From an uncultured Eubacteriales bacterium (GTDB lineage Bacteria > Bacillota > Clostridia > Oscillospirales > Oscillospiraceae): DNA of 17,637 nt. Below the pieces are notes generated by a model that made no database searches, was not told the DNA's origin, and was given only the letters and a program-made list of their open reading frames with translations. Shown piece after piece: positions 6,764-12,910 of the stretch. The stretch covers positions 1-17,637 of the forward strand of contig USHP01000008.1 of the NCBI GenBank assembly GCA_900554625.1. The letters run 5' to 3'. Position 1 is the first letter of the stretch; each line of letters opens with the position of its first letter. The position numbers and the translations under genes were made by a program.

Positions 6764-7951
6764 TTACAGAATATATTCCCGCTTGCCGTTTTGCAGGTCC
6801 CGCCACACCGGGCTCATATTGCGCAGATACTGCACCACTTCCGGCACCACCTGCAGAATGTGGTCGATTTCCTCATCGGTATTGTACTCGCTCAGAGACA
6901 GCCGCAGAGAACCGTGGGCTACGTCATGCACTCGGCCGATGGCCAGCAGCACATGGCTGGGGTCCAGAGAACCGGAGGTGCAGGCGGAGCCGGAGGAAGC
7001 CGCCACGCCCTTCATATCCAGAAGCAGCAGCAGGCTCTCGCCTTCGATGCCTTCAAAGCAGAAGCTCACATTGCCGGGCAGCCGGTTCACCGGGTCGCCG
7101 TTCAGGGCGCTGTGGGGAATCTTGCTCAGGCCGGCAATCAGCTTGTCCCGCATGGCAGCCACCCGGGGCATGTTCTCGTCCATGTGGTCGCAGGCATCCT
7201 TCAGGGCAGCAGCCATGCCGCAGATACCGGCAATATTCTCCGTACCAGCCCGCTTGCCCCGCTCCTGGGCACCGCCTTCAATCAGGTTCTGAATGGGGAA
7301 GCCCTTGCGGACATACAGGGCGCCTACACCCTTGGGGCCGTGGAACTTGTGGCCGGACAGGCTCAGCATGTCGATGTTCTGTTCCTTGACGTTGATGTGC
7401 AGGTGACCCACCGCCTGAACTGCGTCGGTGTGGAAGGGCACGCCCGCTTCTTTACAAATGGCACCGATTTCCGCAATGGGCAAAATGGAGCCGATTTCAT
7501 TGTTGGCATACATGGTGGTCACCAGGCAGGTATCTTCCCGGATGGCATCCTTGACCTGCTGAGCGGTGATGGTATGGCCCTGGCGCACATCCAGGTAGGT
7601 CACCTCAAAGCCTTCCTTCTCCAGCTTGGCCAGAGTGTGCAACACAGCGTGGTGCTCAAAGGCGGTGGTGATAATGTGCTTCTTATTCTTCCGGGCACCG
7701 TAGTAGGCGGCGGAACGAATGGCCTGGTTATCTGCCTCGCTGCCACCGGAGGTGAAGATAATCTCTCTGGGCTCGCAGCCTAAGCACTGGGCAACGGTTG
7801 CCCGGGCATTTTCCAGGGCTTCCTTGGCTTCCTGGCCCACCGAGTGCAGGCTGGAAGGGTTGCCGTAAACCGTCATCATATAGGGCATCATGGCATCCAC
7901 TGCCACTTGGCTCATAGCCGTGGTTGCCGCGTTATCTGCATAAACGTACAT
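6764..7951 (-). CDS. iscS: Cysteine desulfurase, IscS/NifS type
   Basis: This 395-residue class V PLP enzyme takes sulfur from L-cysteine and passes it as a persulfide to IscU. Visible features are the N-terminus YADNAATT, GNPSSLHSVG, TSGGSEADN (PLP phosphate region), EHHAV (His stacking on PLP), HTDAVQAVGH, SGHKFHGPKG with the PLP lysine at 202, RAGTEN, and the catalytic loop SSGSACTSGSL with Cys324. The extended loop marks a group I (IscS/NifS) enzyme rather than SufS. AAGGAGG lies about 10 bases upstream. It is the first gene of the iscS-iscU-rrf2 operon, read from the promoter at 7997-8025. No suf genes, hscA, hscB or ferredoxin lie in the operon. Confidence 0.96.
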   Translation of the reverse strand: MYVYADNAATTAMSQVAVDAMMPYMMTVYGNPSSLHSVGQEAKEALENARATVAQCLGCEPREIIFTSGGSEADNQAIRSAAYYGARKNKKHIITTAFEHHAVLHTLAKLEKEGFEVTYLDVRQGHTITAQQVKDAIREDTCLVTTMYANNEIGSILPIAEIGAICKEAGVPFHTDAVQAVGHLHINVKEQNIDMLSLSGHKFHGPKGVGALYVRKGFPIQNLIEGGAQERGKRAGTENIAGICGMAAALKDACDHMDENMPRVAAMRDKLIAGLSKIPHSALNGDPVNRLPGNVSFCFEGIEGESLLLLLDMKGVAASSGSACTSGSLDPSHVLLAIGRVHDVAHGSLRLSLSEYNTDEEIDHILQVVPEVVQYLRNMSPVWRDLQNGKREYIL

Positions 7952-7987
7952 ATATGAAAAACCTCCTTGTGGTTTTACCTAGTAATT

Positions 7988-8031
7988 CCATGGGTAATGA
8001 TACCATGGGTTGCCTACCTTGTCAATAGGTA
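7988..8031. promoter_or_regulatory. Two dyads over the isc promoter, candidate Rrf2/IscR operators
   Basis: One dyad is CCATGG-G-TA, ATGA, TACCATGG (7988-8008; 8-bp arms with one bulged G) and covers the -10. The other is TACCT-(7 bp)-AGGTA (8015-8031) and covers the -35. Such placement would block RNA polymerase. The Rrf2 regulator encoded at the end of the operon is the natural candidate to bind; neither site is a textbook E. coli IscR box, so this is inference from position and symmetry. Confidence 0.55.
7997..8025 (-). promoter_or_regulatory. Strong sigma-A promoter of the isc operon
   Basis: On the minus strand a perfect TTGACA (8020-8025) and TATCAT (7997-8002, 5/6) are spaced exactly 17 bp. 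The leader to the iscS ATG is about 40 bases and contains its Shine-Dalgarno sequence. Confidence 0.88.
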
Positions 8032-8046
8032 AATATCCCGGCAGTT

Positions 8047-8069
8047 TTTTCGGATATTTTGTCCGAAAA
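8047..8069. repeat. Short inverted repeat downstream of msrC
   Basis: TTTTCGGA (8047-8054) and TCCGAAAA (8062-8069) form an 8-bp perfect stem with a 7-base loop, just after the msrC stop. No U-tract follows on the minus strand, so it is a weak candidate for a transcript-end hairpin. It lies upstream of the isc promoter. Confidence 0.5.
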
Positions 8070-8079
8070 TGGGGAAACG

Positions 8080-8535
8080 TTACCCCAGGGCATTCTCCAG
8101 AATTTTCACGATTTTTTCCAATTCCTCCTGGTCCTCCTGGGTAAACCGGCCCAATTCCGGGCTGTCGATATCCAGCACGCCCCAGACCTTTCCGTTCTTA
8201 TGGATGGGAAGCACAATTTCCGAATTGGAAGCACAGTCGCAGGCAATGTGTCCCGGGAAGCTGTGCACGTCCTCCACCCGCTGCACCTGGTCCAGCGCTG
8301 CCGCCGTGCCGCAGACGCCCCGCCCCAGGGGAATGCGAATACAGGCAGGTTTTCCCTGGAAGGGGCCAAGGACAAGGGCATTGTCCTCCATTTTATAAAA
8401 ACCGACCCAGTTGATCCGGGGCAGCTCCTGCCACAGAAGGGCCGAAGCGTTGGCAAGATTTGCCACCTCATAAGGAACATCCCGGGTCAGGGCCTCCAGC
8501 TTTTCTCCAATTTCATCATAATGGATGATTTCCAT
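8080..8535 (-). CDS. msrC: Free methionine-(R)-sulfoxide reductase (GAF domain)
   Basis: This 151-residue single GAF-domain enzyme reduces free methionine-R-sulfoxide, repairing oxidised methionine in the cytoplasm using reducing power from a thioredoxin-like donor. The three catalytic-loop cysteines match E. coli YebR in spacing: Cys65 in KPACIRIP, Cys75 in GRGVCGTAA, and Cys99 in GHIACD (10 and 24 residues apart, as for Cys84/94/118). NSEIVLPI and GVLDIDSP are GAF signatures of this family. A fourth cysteine (Cys101) sits two residues after Cys99. AAAGGAG lies 9 bases upstream of the ATG. It is divergent from spoIVB and its end faces the isc promoter on the same strand. The symbol follows the E. 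coli name. Confidence 0.93.
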   Translation of the reverse strand: MEIIHYDEIGEKLEALTRDVPYEVANLANASALLWQELPRINWVGFYKMEDNALVLGPFQGKPACIRIPLGRGVCGTAAALDQVQRVEDVHSFPGHIACDCASNSEIVLPIHKNGKVWGVLDIDSPELGRFTQEDQEELEKIVKILENALG

Positions 8536-8563
8536 GGTATCTGTCTCCTTTATTCTTGGCTGT

Positions 8564-8600
8564 TGGTTTTCATTTTACAAAACCACTTCCCTGTTGTCCA
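8564..8600 (-). promoter_or_regulatory. msrC promoter with dyad over the -10
   Basis: On the minus strand TGGACA (8595-8600, 5/6) and TAAAAT (8572-8577, 5/6) are spaced 17 bp. A perfect inverted repeat, TGGTTTT (8564-8570) and AAAACCA (8579-8585), brackets the -10 and could be an operator. Confidence 0.65.
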
Positions 8601-8675
8601 GCCAAAAATTTCACGGTTTTCCTGAGCCTTCCTCATTTTTCGACTTTTTCAGCGGTTACAATTCCGGCTGCGGGT

Positions 8676-8682
8676 CATATTA
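8676..8682 (+). promoter_or_regulatory. Possible forespore-sigma -10 for spoIVB
   Basis: CATATTA lies 30 bp before the spoIVB ATG and resembles the CATNNTA -10 of sigma-G/sigma-F promoters; spoIVB is sigma-G/F controlled in Bacillus subtilis. The -35 position 15 bp upstream (8655-8660) reads GTTACA and is not convincing, so the call rests on the -10 and on the gene's identity. Confidence 0.35.
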
Positions 8683-8711
8683 AGAGGGCAGACAAAAAGG
8701 AGGAGTGAACC

Positions 8712-9680
8712 ATGAAGCGAATGATTCGCGCTTTTGCCTTAACGGCAGCGCTTTTCGCTCTGCTGCCGATGCAAAGCAAAGCGGCGGAGCTTCTGATTCC
8801 CGTTGGCAAGATCATCGGACTTCAACTTGGCAGCGATACCATTACCGTGGTGGCATACGATGATGTTTTGGGTTCCCAGGCCCGCAGCTCCGGTTTGAAA
8901 ATCGGCGACGAACTGGTAAAAATAGAGGACATCCCCATTCAAAGTGCCCAGGATGTCCGCACCGCACTGAATCGCTGCGCAGATTGTGTGGACGTAACCG
9001 TCCGTCGGGGTGGAAAACTGAAAACCTTACAGCTGACCCCCGGTCAGACCGCGGACGGCCCCCGACTGGGTGTTTACCTACGGCAAGGCATTGCCGGCAT
9101 TGGTACCGTTACTTTCTATGACCCGGACACCGGAACCTTCGGCACCCTGGGCCACGGCGTCAGCGATTCCAAAGGAAATCTTTTGCAAATGACCCAGGGC
9201 AACGCTTATGAGGCCACCATTCAATCGGTGAAAAAGGGCAAAAGCGGCGATCCCGGTCAGCTCAAAGGCAGCGCCGATGCCAAAAACTGTTTTGGTGCCC
9301 TGCTGCGCAACACGCCCCAGGGTGTATTCGGTGTCAGCGAGCAAGGCTGGACCGGTGATCTGGTGCCGGTTGCCCAATTTGAAGACATTCAAACCGGCAG
9401 CGCCACCATCCGTTCCACGGTAGCCGGCGACACGCCTCAGGAATATTCTGTGGAAATTCTGAAAATCTATCCCGAAACCCGGGAAGATGGGAGGAATTTT
9501 TTGATAAAAGTAACAGATCCTTCCCTTCTGGACGCCACCGGCGGCATTGTACAGGGCATGTCCGGCAGTCCCATCCTGCAAAACGGCATGCTGGTAGGCG
9601 CCGTGACCCATGTGCTGGTCAATGACTCCACCACCGGGTATGGCATTTTCATCGGCAATATGCTGGATGCGGCGGGGTAA
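8712..9680 (+). CDS. spoIVB: SpoIVB-type sporulation serine protease (S55)
   Basis: This 322-residue secreted signalling protease is expected to be made in the forespore and exported into the intermembrane space, where SpoIVB triggers pro-sigma-K processing in Bacillus. A signal peptide (about residues 1-24), a PDZ domain (about 36-108; SSGLKIGDELVKI) and an S55 peptidase domain are visible. His148 in GTLGHGVSD, Asp269 in VTDPSLL and Ser284 in GMSGSPI match the catalytic triad; the Asp-Ser distance of 15 equals that in B. subtilis (Asp363/Ser378). It is shorter than the Bacillus protein, mainly before the PDZ domain. AAAAAGGAGG precedes the ATG. The usual neighbours recN and spo0A are absent here, so it may be a second SpoIVB paralogue; this cannot be settled from the window. 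A deleted IS starts 20 bp after its stop. Confidence 0.92.
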   Translation: MKRMIRAFALTAALFALLPMQSKAAELLIPVGKIIGLQLGSDTITVVAYDDVLGSQARSSGLKIGDELVKIEDIPIQSAQDVRTALNRCADCVDVTVRRGGKLKTLQLTPGQTADGPRLGVYLRQGIAGIGTVTFYDPDTGTFGTLGHGVSDSKGNLLQMTQGNAYEATIQSVKKGKSGDPGQLKGSADAKNCFGALLRNTPQGVFGVSEQGWTGDLVPVAQFEDIQTGSATIRSTVAGDTPQEYSVEILKIYPETREDGRNFLIKVTDPSLLDATGGIVQGMSGSPILQNGMLVGAVTHVLVNDSTTGYGIFIGNMLDAAG

Positions 9681-9746
9681 AAAACAGCCCACCCCAACCG
9701 TGAAATGACCCAAAACAGTTAGACAATGTTTTGAAGTAAAAATTGT

Positions 9747-10009
9747 TCAAGCAACCAAAAGGGCTTGTTGCCTGTGAAAAGCAGGGGGCAAGCCCTTTCG
9801 CTTTGCCCTGATACGCCAGTTGTTGTAGTAGTCCAGATAATCGACACCGTCGGTCAGGTAAATGCGCTCCCAGTCCCGAATCCGGTGATGGCTGTTGATC
9901 TCAAACCGCGCACTGTTTCGCAGTAGCTCAGCTTTTCGTTTTGCATGGTTTCTATGACCATTTTCTTGAATTCTGGTGTATATCTTTTAATTGGTATTCC
10001 CTTTAGCAT
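9747..10009 (-). pseudogene. IS3-family transposase remnant (orfA start fused to orfB end)
   Basis: From the ATG at 10009 the frame reads MLKGIPIKRYTPEFKKMV..., then NEKLSYCETV, the N-terminal HTH region of IS3 OrfA. Near 9905-9910 one base has been lost. The rest reads in the next frame as FEINSHHRIRDWERIYLT, then jumps directly to DYLDYYNNWRIRAKRKGLPP, the C-terminal signature of the OrfB integrase, ending at TGA 9747. The DDE catalytic core is entirely missing. A GGGGTGA ribosome binding site precedes the ATG but lies in a hairpin stem. Two lesions (frameshift and internal deletion) make it non-functional. Confidence 0.87.
9758..9798. repeat. Large inverted repeat inside the IS remnant
   Basis: AAAGGGCTTG (9758-9767) and CAAGCCCTTT (9789-9798) form a perfect 10-bp stem, with CCTG/CAGG pairing further in. 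It falls in the 3' end of the orfB remnant. As the first strong hairpin after spoIVB it might end or protect that transcript, but there is no good U-tract. Confidence 0.6.
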
Positions 10010-10016
10010 AATAAAT

Positions 10017-10064
10017 CACCCCATCTGTTAGATTAGTATATCATACCATCTAACACATGGGGTG
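10017..10064 (-). promoter_or_regulatory. IS hairpin enclosing an internal promoter and sequestering the orfA RBS
   Basis: Arms of 17 bp (10017-10033 and 10048-10064) pair with one mismatch around a 14-base loop. The minus-strand loop holds TG-A-TATACT (the -10 at 10035-10040), an extended -10 whose start would lie near 10028, after the 5' arm. Transcripts from outside would contain both arms and bury the GGGGTG ribosome binding site, while the element's own transcript would not. This matches fold-back inhibition known in other IS elements. Confidence 0.62.
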
Positions 10065-10089
10065 CATTTCACCGGTGGGCTGTTTTCTC

Positions 10090-10519
10090 CTATCTTCTTT
10101 TCTCCCGCAGGGTGCATCCGACCCAGGCTGCCAGCAGCATCAGCAGATAACCTGCCAGATAGGCAAAGAACACCCGGTGAAACCAGGGCATCAGCAAAAA
10201 GCCAATGCGCAGCACCGGCAGAAAGTACATCTGCGTCCACATTCCCACAGCATTGGGCCAGTACTGGCCCAACAGCATCTGCACAAACAGCAGCACCACT
10301 ACCAGGGCTCCCACCATATTCAGGCAGGCCACCGTCCATTTTTTGTCAGTCTTTCCGGGGCGATGGCACACAAATGCCAGCAGTCCCCACAGCAGCAAAA
10401 AACACCACTCCCAGCCACACATATGGCACAACGGTATTGGGGTATTCCCACAGAAACCAGTCCATGCCACGCCCCAAGGCAAACGGAATTGCACCAAGCA
10501 AAACCAGAAGAACCGACAC
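10090..10519 (-). pseudogene. Small four-helix membrane protein gene with one frameshift
   Basis: Two overlapping frames together make one coherent membrane protein. The first runs from a GTG start at 10519 (GAAAGGGG 8 bases upstream) through ALGRGMDWFLWEYPNTVV to VWLGVVFF. The second continues as LLLWGLLAFVCHRPGK to the stop at 10090. Removing one T from the T6 run on the minus strand (10397-10402) gives an uninterrupted 142-codon protein with about four membrane segments and a basic end (REKRR). The family was not recognised. The promoter upstream is a perfect sigma-A consensus, which argues the gene was recently intact. The shift could be a real mutation, phase variation or transcriptional slippage at the homopolymer, or a sequencing error. 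The ATG at 10579 lies in the -35 and is not a start. Confidence 0.75.
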
Positions 10520-10550
10520 GAAAACTGCCCCTTTCTTGATTGATATTTTT

Positions 10551-10579
10551 ATTATATAGAACCCATTGCGTCCTGTCAA
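10551..10579 (-). promoter_or_regulatory. Perfect consensus sigma-A promoter
   Basis: On the minus strand TTGACA (10574-10579) and TATAAT (10551-10556) are spaced exactly 17 bp, with both hexamers perfect. It begins 10 bp after the stop of the XRE regulator on the same strand and drives the frameshifted membrane-protein gene. Confidence 0.92.
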
Positions 10580-10589
10580 TGGCGGTTCC

Positions 10590-11639
10590 TTAACCCACGA
10601 TCTGGTTCAATGCTCTTTGGCGGAGTCTATGGATTTCTCTGTGAATCCGTTCCACCTCACAGCCCTCTGTGAGATTCCATTCCCTTTTCAGCAATTCCAG
10701 CTGCTCGTTCAGTGTGTTAATTGCTTCCTCAAAATTTCCCTGGATTTCATAGATATGGGTCACAGCGGTTTGCGCATCCGCATATTTGGGAGACGGCTGC
10801 AGCTGCTGTGCTTTCTTATAGTAACCAATTGCTTCCTCATACCGACAGACGGAGGCCATGGCATCTGCCATACTGGCAAAGGTCAGCCAGTCATTTCCGT
10901 GATTTTCCAGCATCCGAAGCCAAATAGCTTCCGCTTTTTGATGATCGCCGCTCTTCCAGGCGATTTTCCCCCGATAGAACGCCGTCCGACAACTGTCATC
11001 CATTTGTTCCAAAGCATCGCAAACTTTCGCAGCCTCTTCCAGACGATTGTCCGCAATCAATTCATCCAGCAGCCACAAATACCCTCCCAAGTATGTGGGG
11101 TTTTTCTGCACGAATTGCTGGTAGTAAGCGATACGCTGGCTGTGATTCCCCAAATCCCAGTCCGGAACGGTTCCTTCCTGGGCCCGCTGCAAATTGGAGT
11201 GGTTTTCCTTTCTCTCCGGCTCCAATTCCAGGGCTTCCTTTGCATAGAATTCCGCCAAATTCCGCAATGTATCCGCTTTGTGGTTGAACAAGCTGGACAA
11301 TAGCTGCAGCGCATCGCTTTTTCTGTCTGCCTGATTCAGCTTCGCTTTCAAAAAAGCCTGCTCCTGCTGAAACTCTTCCGGGCTCAGATTCTGCTGCATT
11401 TGCATCAGATTCTCGATACGGTCAAACTGTGCCTGTTCGGAAAGATCAAAGAGTTCATCAATACTGCACCCAAAGTACACTGCAAGCTCCGGAAGCAGCT
11501 GAATATCCGGCATAGAGGTTTCGTTTTCCCATTTGCTGACAGTCTGGTAGGAAACATTCAGCGCTTTGGCCAAAGTATCCTGTGTAATACCCTTTTGCAA
11601 GCGCAGTTGTTTGATTTTGCTTCCAAGCGCCAATTTCAT
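10590..11639 (-). CDS. XRE-family regulator with TPR repeats
   Basis: This 349-residue protein has an N-terminal HTH_3 domain (about residues 7-66; KGITQDTLAKALNVSYQTVSKWE, then MPDIQLLPELAVYFGCSIDELF) and a long TPR-like helical region. Clear repeat-like helices appear late (about 230-320: AEAIWLRML, YEEAIGYYKKAQQL and FEEAINTLNEQLELL). It is probably a ligand- or partner-sensing transcription factor; the target is unknown. The start at 11639 follows GGGAAGGGATTGTT; the longer in-frame start at 11711 lies within the promoter -10. The gene lies directly upstream of the frameshifted membrane-protein gene, which has a consensus promoter that would need a repressor if expression is not constitutive. 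Confidence 0.87.
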   Translation of the reverse strand: MKLALGSKIKQLRLQKGITQDTLAKALNVSYQTVSKWENETSMPDIQLLPELAVYFGCSIDELFDLSEQAQFDRIENLMQMQQNLSPEEFQQEQAFLKAKLNQADRKSDALQLLSSLFNHKADTLRNLAEFYAKEALELEPERKENHSNLQRAQEGTVPDWDLGNHSQRIAYYQQFVQKNPTYLGGYLWLLDELIADNRLEEAAKVCDALEQMDDSCRTAFYRGKIAWKSGDHQKAEAIWLRMLENHGNDWLTFASMADAMASVCRYEEAIGYYKKAQQLQPSPKYADAQTAVTHIYEIQGNFEEAINTLNEQLELLKREWNLTEGCEVERIHREIHRLRQRALNQIVG

Positions 11640-11709
11640 AACAATCCCTTCCCCATAATGATTTACATTGAATCTTTTCTTGGAAATCCGGCGGCCGCCT
11701 TGCTCTAAC

Positions 11710-11738
11710 ATTATAACAGGGAACGTTTACAGCAGCAA
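11710..11738 (-). promoter_or_regulatory. Extended -10 promoter for the 10590-11639 regulator
   Basis: On the minus strand TATAAT (11710-11715) is preceded by TGT (extended -10). TTGCTG (11733-11738) lies 17 bp upstream and matches TTG only. Confidence 0.65.
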
Positions 11739-11803
11739 TCACACAAACAGCGAATGGGTTCTCGTAAATCGGGAGTTTCCCTGTAAATGCGGCGACACAT
11801 AAA

Positions 11804-11836
11804 AAAAGCGGACACGCTCAGTGGCGTGTCCGCTTT
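11804..11836 (-). terminator. Strong intrinsic terminator closing the phage head operon
   Basis: A perfect 13-bp stem (11805-11817 with 11824-11836) with a 6-base loop is followed on the minus strand by a run of T's (11801-11807 read as A on plus), starting 9 bp after the last phage gene's stop. It is also the left limit of the phage-derived segment in this window. Confidence 0.93.
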
Positions 11837-11844
11837 CTCGTTGG

Positions 11845-12207
11845 TTACTTCGGCACTTCCCCGTTGTTCAGTGCACCGGTAAAGGTAAATTTGTAACTGA
11901 CATAGTTTTCTTTCGGTTCCTGGGTCAGCTCCAGACCGGTAAAATAGCAGTAGCAAATTCCCCAGATGGGATGCTCCAGATTTCCCGGCTCGCTGTTGTC
12001 CATCAGCTTTGCCAGTGTGCGAAACTGCTCAAAGGCATTCTCTCCGGTGAACACGCCGCTGCCGGTGATGATCCGTTTCAGTTCTCCCATCCCCTCAAAA
12101 TAGGTCACCCCGTCGGAAGTGGAATACTGTGGCTCCCGGCTCATTTTCTCTTCATAGGTGTGAGGATTCTGGGGCCAGACAAAGGTTTTATAGCTTAAAA
12201 AATCCAT
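11845..12207 (-). CDS. Small phage protein, last gene of the head operon
   Basis: This 120-residue soluble protein has no signal or membrane segment. It begins MDFLSYKTFVWPQNP and is rich in aromatic residues and Gly, with a C-terminal beta-like stretch (YVSYKFTFTGAL). I do not assign a family with confidence; the overall look recalls small tail or baseplate-hub proteins of Firmicutes phages and the N-terminal part of DNA-circularisation-type proteins. AAGGAGGTG lies 7 bases upstream of its ATG, and the preceding stop is 1 base away, so translation is coupled. If it is a tail component, it would be the only tail-like gene besides part of its neighbour. Confidence 0.75.
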   Translation of the reverse strand: MDFLSYKTFVWPQNPHTYEEKMSREPQYSTSDGVTYFEGMGELKRIITGSGVFTGENAFEQFRTLAKLMDNSEPGNLEHPIWGICYCYFTGLELTQEPKENYVSYKFTFTGALNNGEVPK

Positions 12208-12208
12208 A

Positions 12209-12910
12209 TCACAGCACCTCCTTGGTCAACGCAATGCCTGTTCTGGTCAGATGCAGCCCCTGTCTGCTGAACTCACGCTTGATGGATGTCCACTGGCAGC
12301 CGGCGTAACGCTCGGTCTTGCCCTCGGTTTCAATCAGCAGCTCAAAGTCCCCATTGGTTGGCTTCTGCTCCGGAGAACCGCTGGGGATCAGCTCCTCCAG
12401 CATAATCTTCCATTGCTTTTTCCCTCTGCTGATTCCTACCGGAGCGGCCTGGCCCATGACATACTCCGCCTGGGTGTCCACCACTTCCTCCTCCGTAAAA
12501 GCAATGGCGTGAGGGTGAATGATGTCGTTGAGGGTTGCGTAAAATCCCGGCCAGATTTTGCAGTTGTCTTCCTCAGTAACACCCGTATAGGTAGCCAGTA
12601 TCTCCACCACATACACCTGGGCGATTCCATCGTAGCGGCATCCGCTCTGAACGCACACCGCCCGGGACCAGCGTAGCGCTTCCGTTGCCCGCAGAGCTTC
12701 TATCTCACAGGCCGTACCGCCCAGAGACGCCTGACTGATAATATTCACGCCTACCGTTACCGTCAGATTGGCCCGGTCCACCTTCTCAATGTGTACCGAG
12801 GCAACAGTCCCCGAAATTTGGGGAAACTTCTGTCCCGGGTAGGCTACATTCGTCACAAAGTTGGCCTGCCGCAGCTGCCGCAGTACCAGCTCTAGTATTG
12901 AGTACCCCAT
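12209..12910 (-). CDS. Phage neck/tail-type protein, possibly two domains
   Basis: This 233-residue protein appears to have two parts. Residues 1-110 begin YSILELVLRQLRQANF with alternating strands and a helix (EIEALRATEALRWS), like tail-completion or tail-terminator proteins in this genome position. Residues 110-233 look beta-rich and end with RQGLHLTRTGIALTKE. No family is recognised with certainty; the position after head-closure-type genes suggests a neck or tail-terminator role, and a tail-tube-like second domain is only a guess. The start overlaps the previous gene by 19 bases with AAGGG upstream, indicating translational coupling. Confidence 0.72.
   Translation of the reverse strand: MGYSILELVLRQLRQANFVTNVAYPGQKFPQISGTVASVHIEKVDRANLTVTVGVNIISQASLGGTACEIEALRATEALRWSRAVCVQSGCRYDGIAQVYVVEILATYTGVTEEDNCKIWPGFYATLNDIIHPHAIAFTEEEVVDTQAEYVMGQAAPVGISRGKKQWKIMLEELIPSGSPEQKPTNGDFELLIETEGKTERYAGCQWTSIKREFSRQGLHLTRTGIALTKEVL

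Larger units (their letters stand above)
9701..10071 (-). mobile_element. 371-bp internally deleted IS3-family (IS150-like) element
   Basis: Both ends are present. The plus-strand end begins TGAAATGACCC (9701) and the minus-strand end begins TGAAATGCACCCC (10071); both carry GTTAGA further in, as in IS150-group terminal repeats. The flanks share CCG (9698-9700 and 10072-10074), a 3-bp target duplication as the group makes. Inside are the start of orfA and the last codons of orfB, joined by a large internal deletion. It cannot transpose alone but could be mobilised in trans. It sits between two convergent genes, 20 bp after spoIVB and 19 bp after the frameshifted membrane-protein gene. Confidence 0.87.

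Noticed and set aside
6117..7783. Two long plus-strand frames opposite iscR/iscU/iscS
   Set aside because: Antisense shadows of strongly conserved Fe-S genes; no start signals or protein-like composition.
8047..8069. Intrinsic terminator after msrC
   Set aside because: The 8-bp hairpin is real but A's, not T's, follow on the minus strand; reported only as a repeat.
10520..10579. ATG at 10579 as start of the frameshifted membrane protein
   Set aside because: It lies within the -35 hexamer of a perfect promoter; GTG at 10519 has a ribosome site and follows the predicted start.
11640..11845. Prophage attachment site or tRNA at the left edge of the phage module
   Set aside because: No tRNA-like cloverleaf or convincing direct repeat was visible; a partner repeat would lie outside the window.
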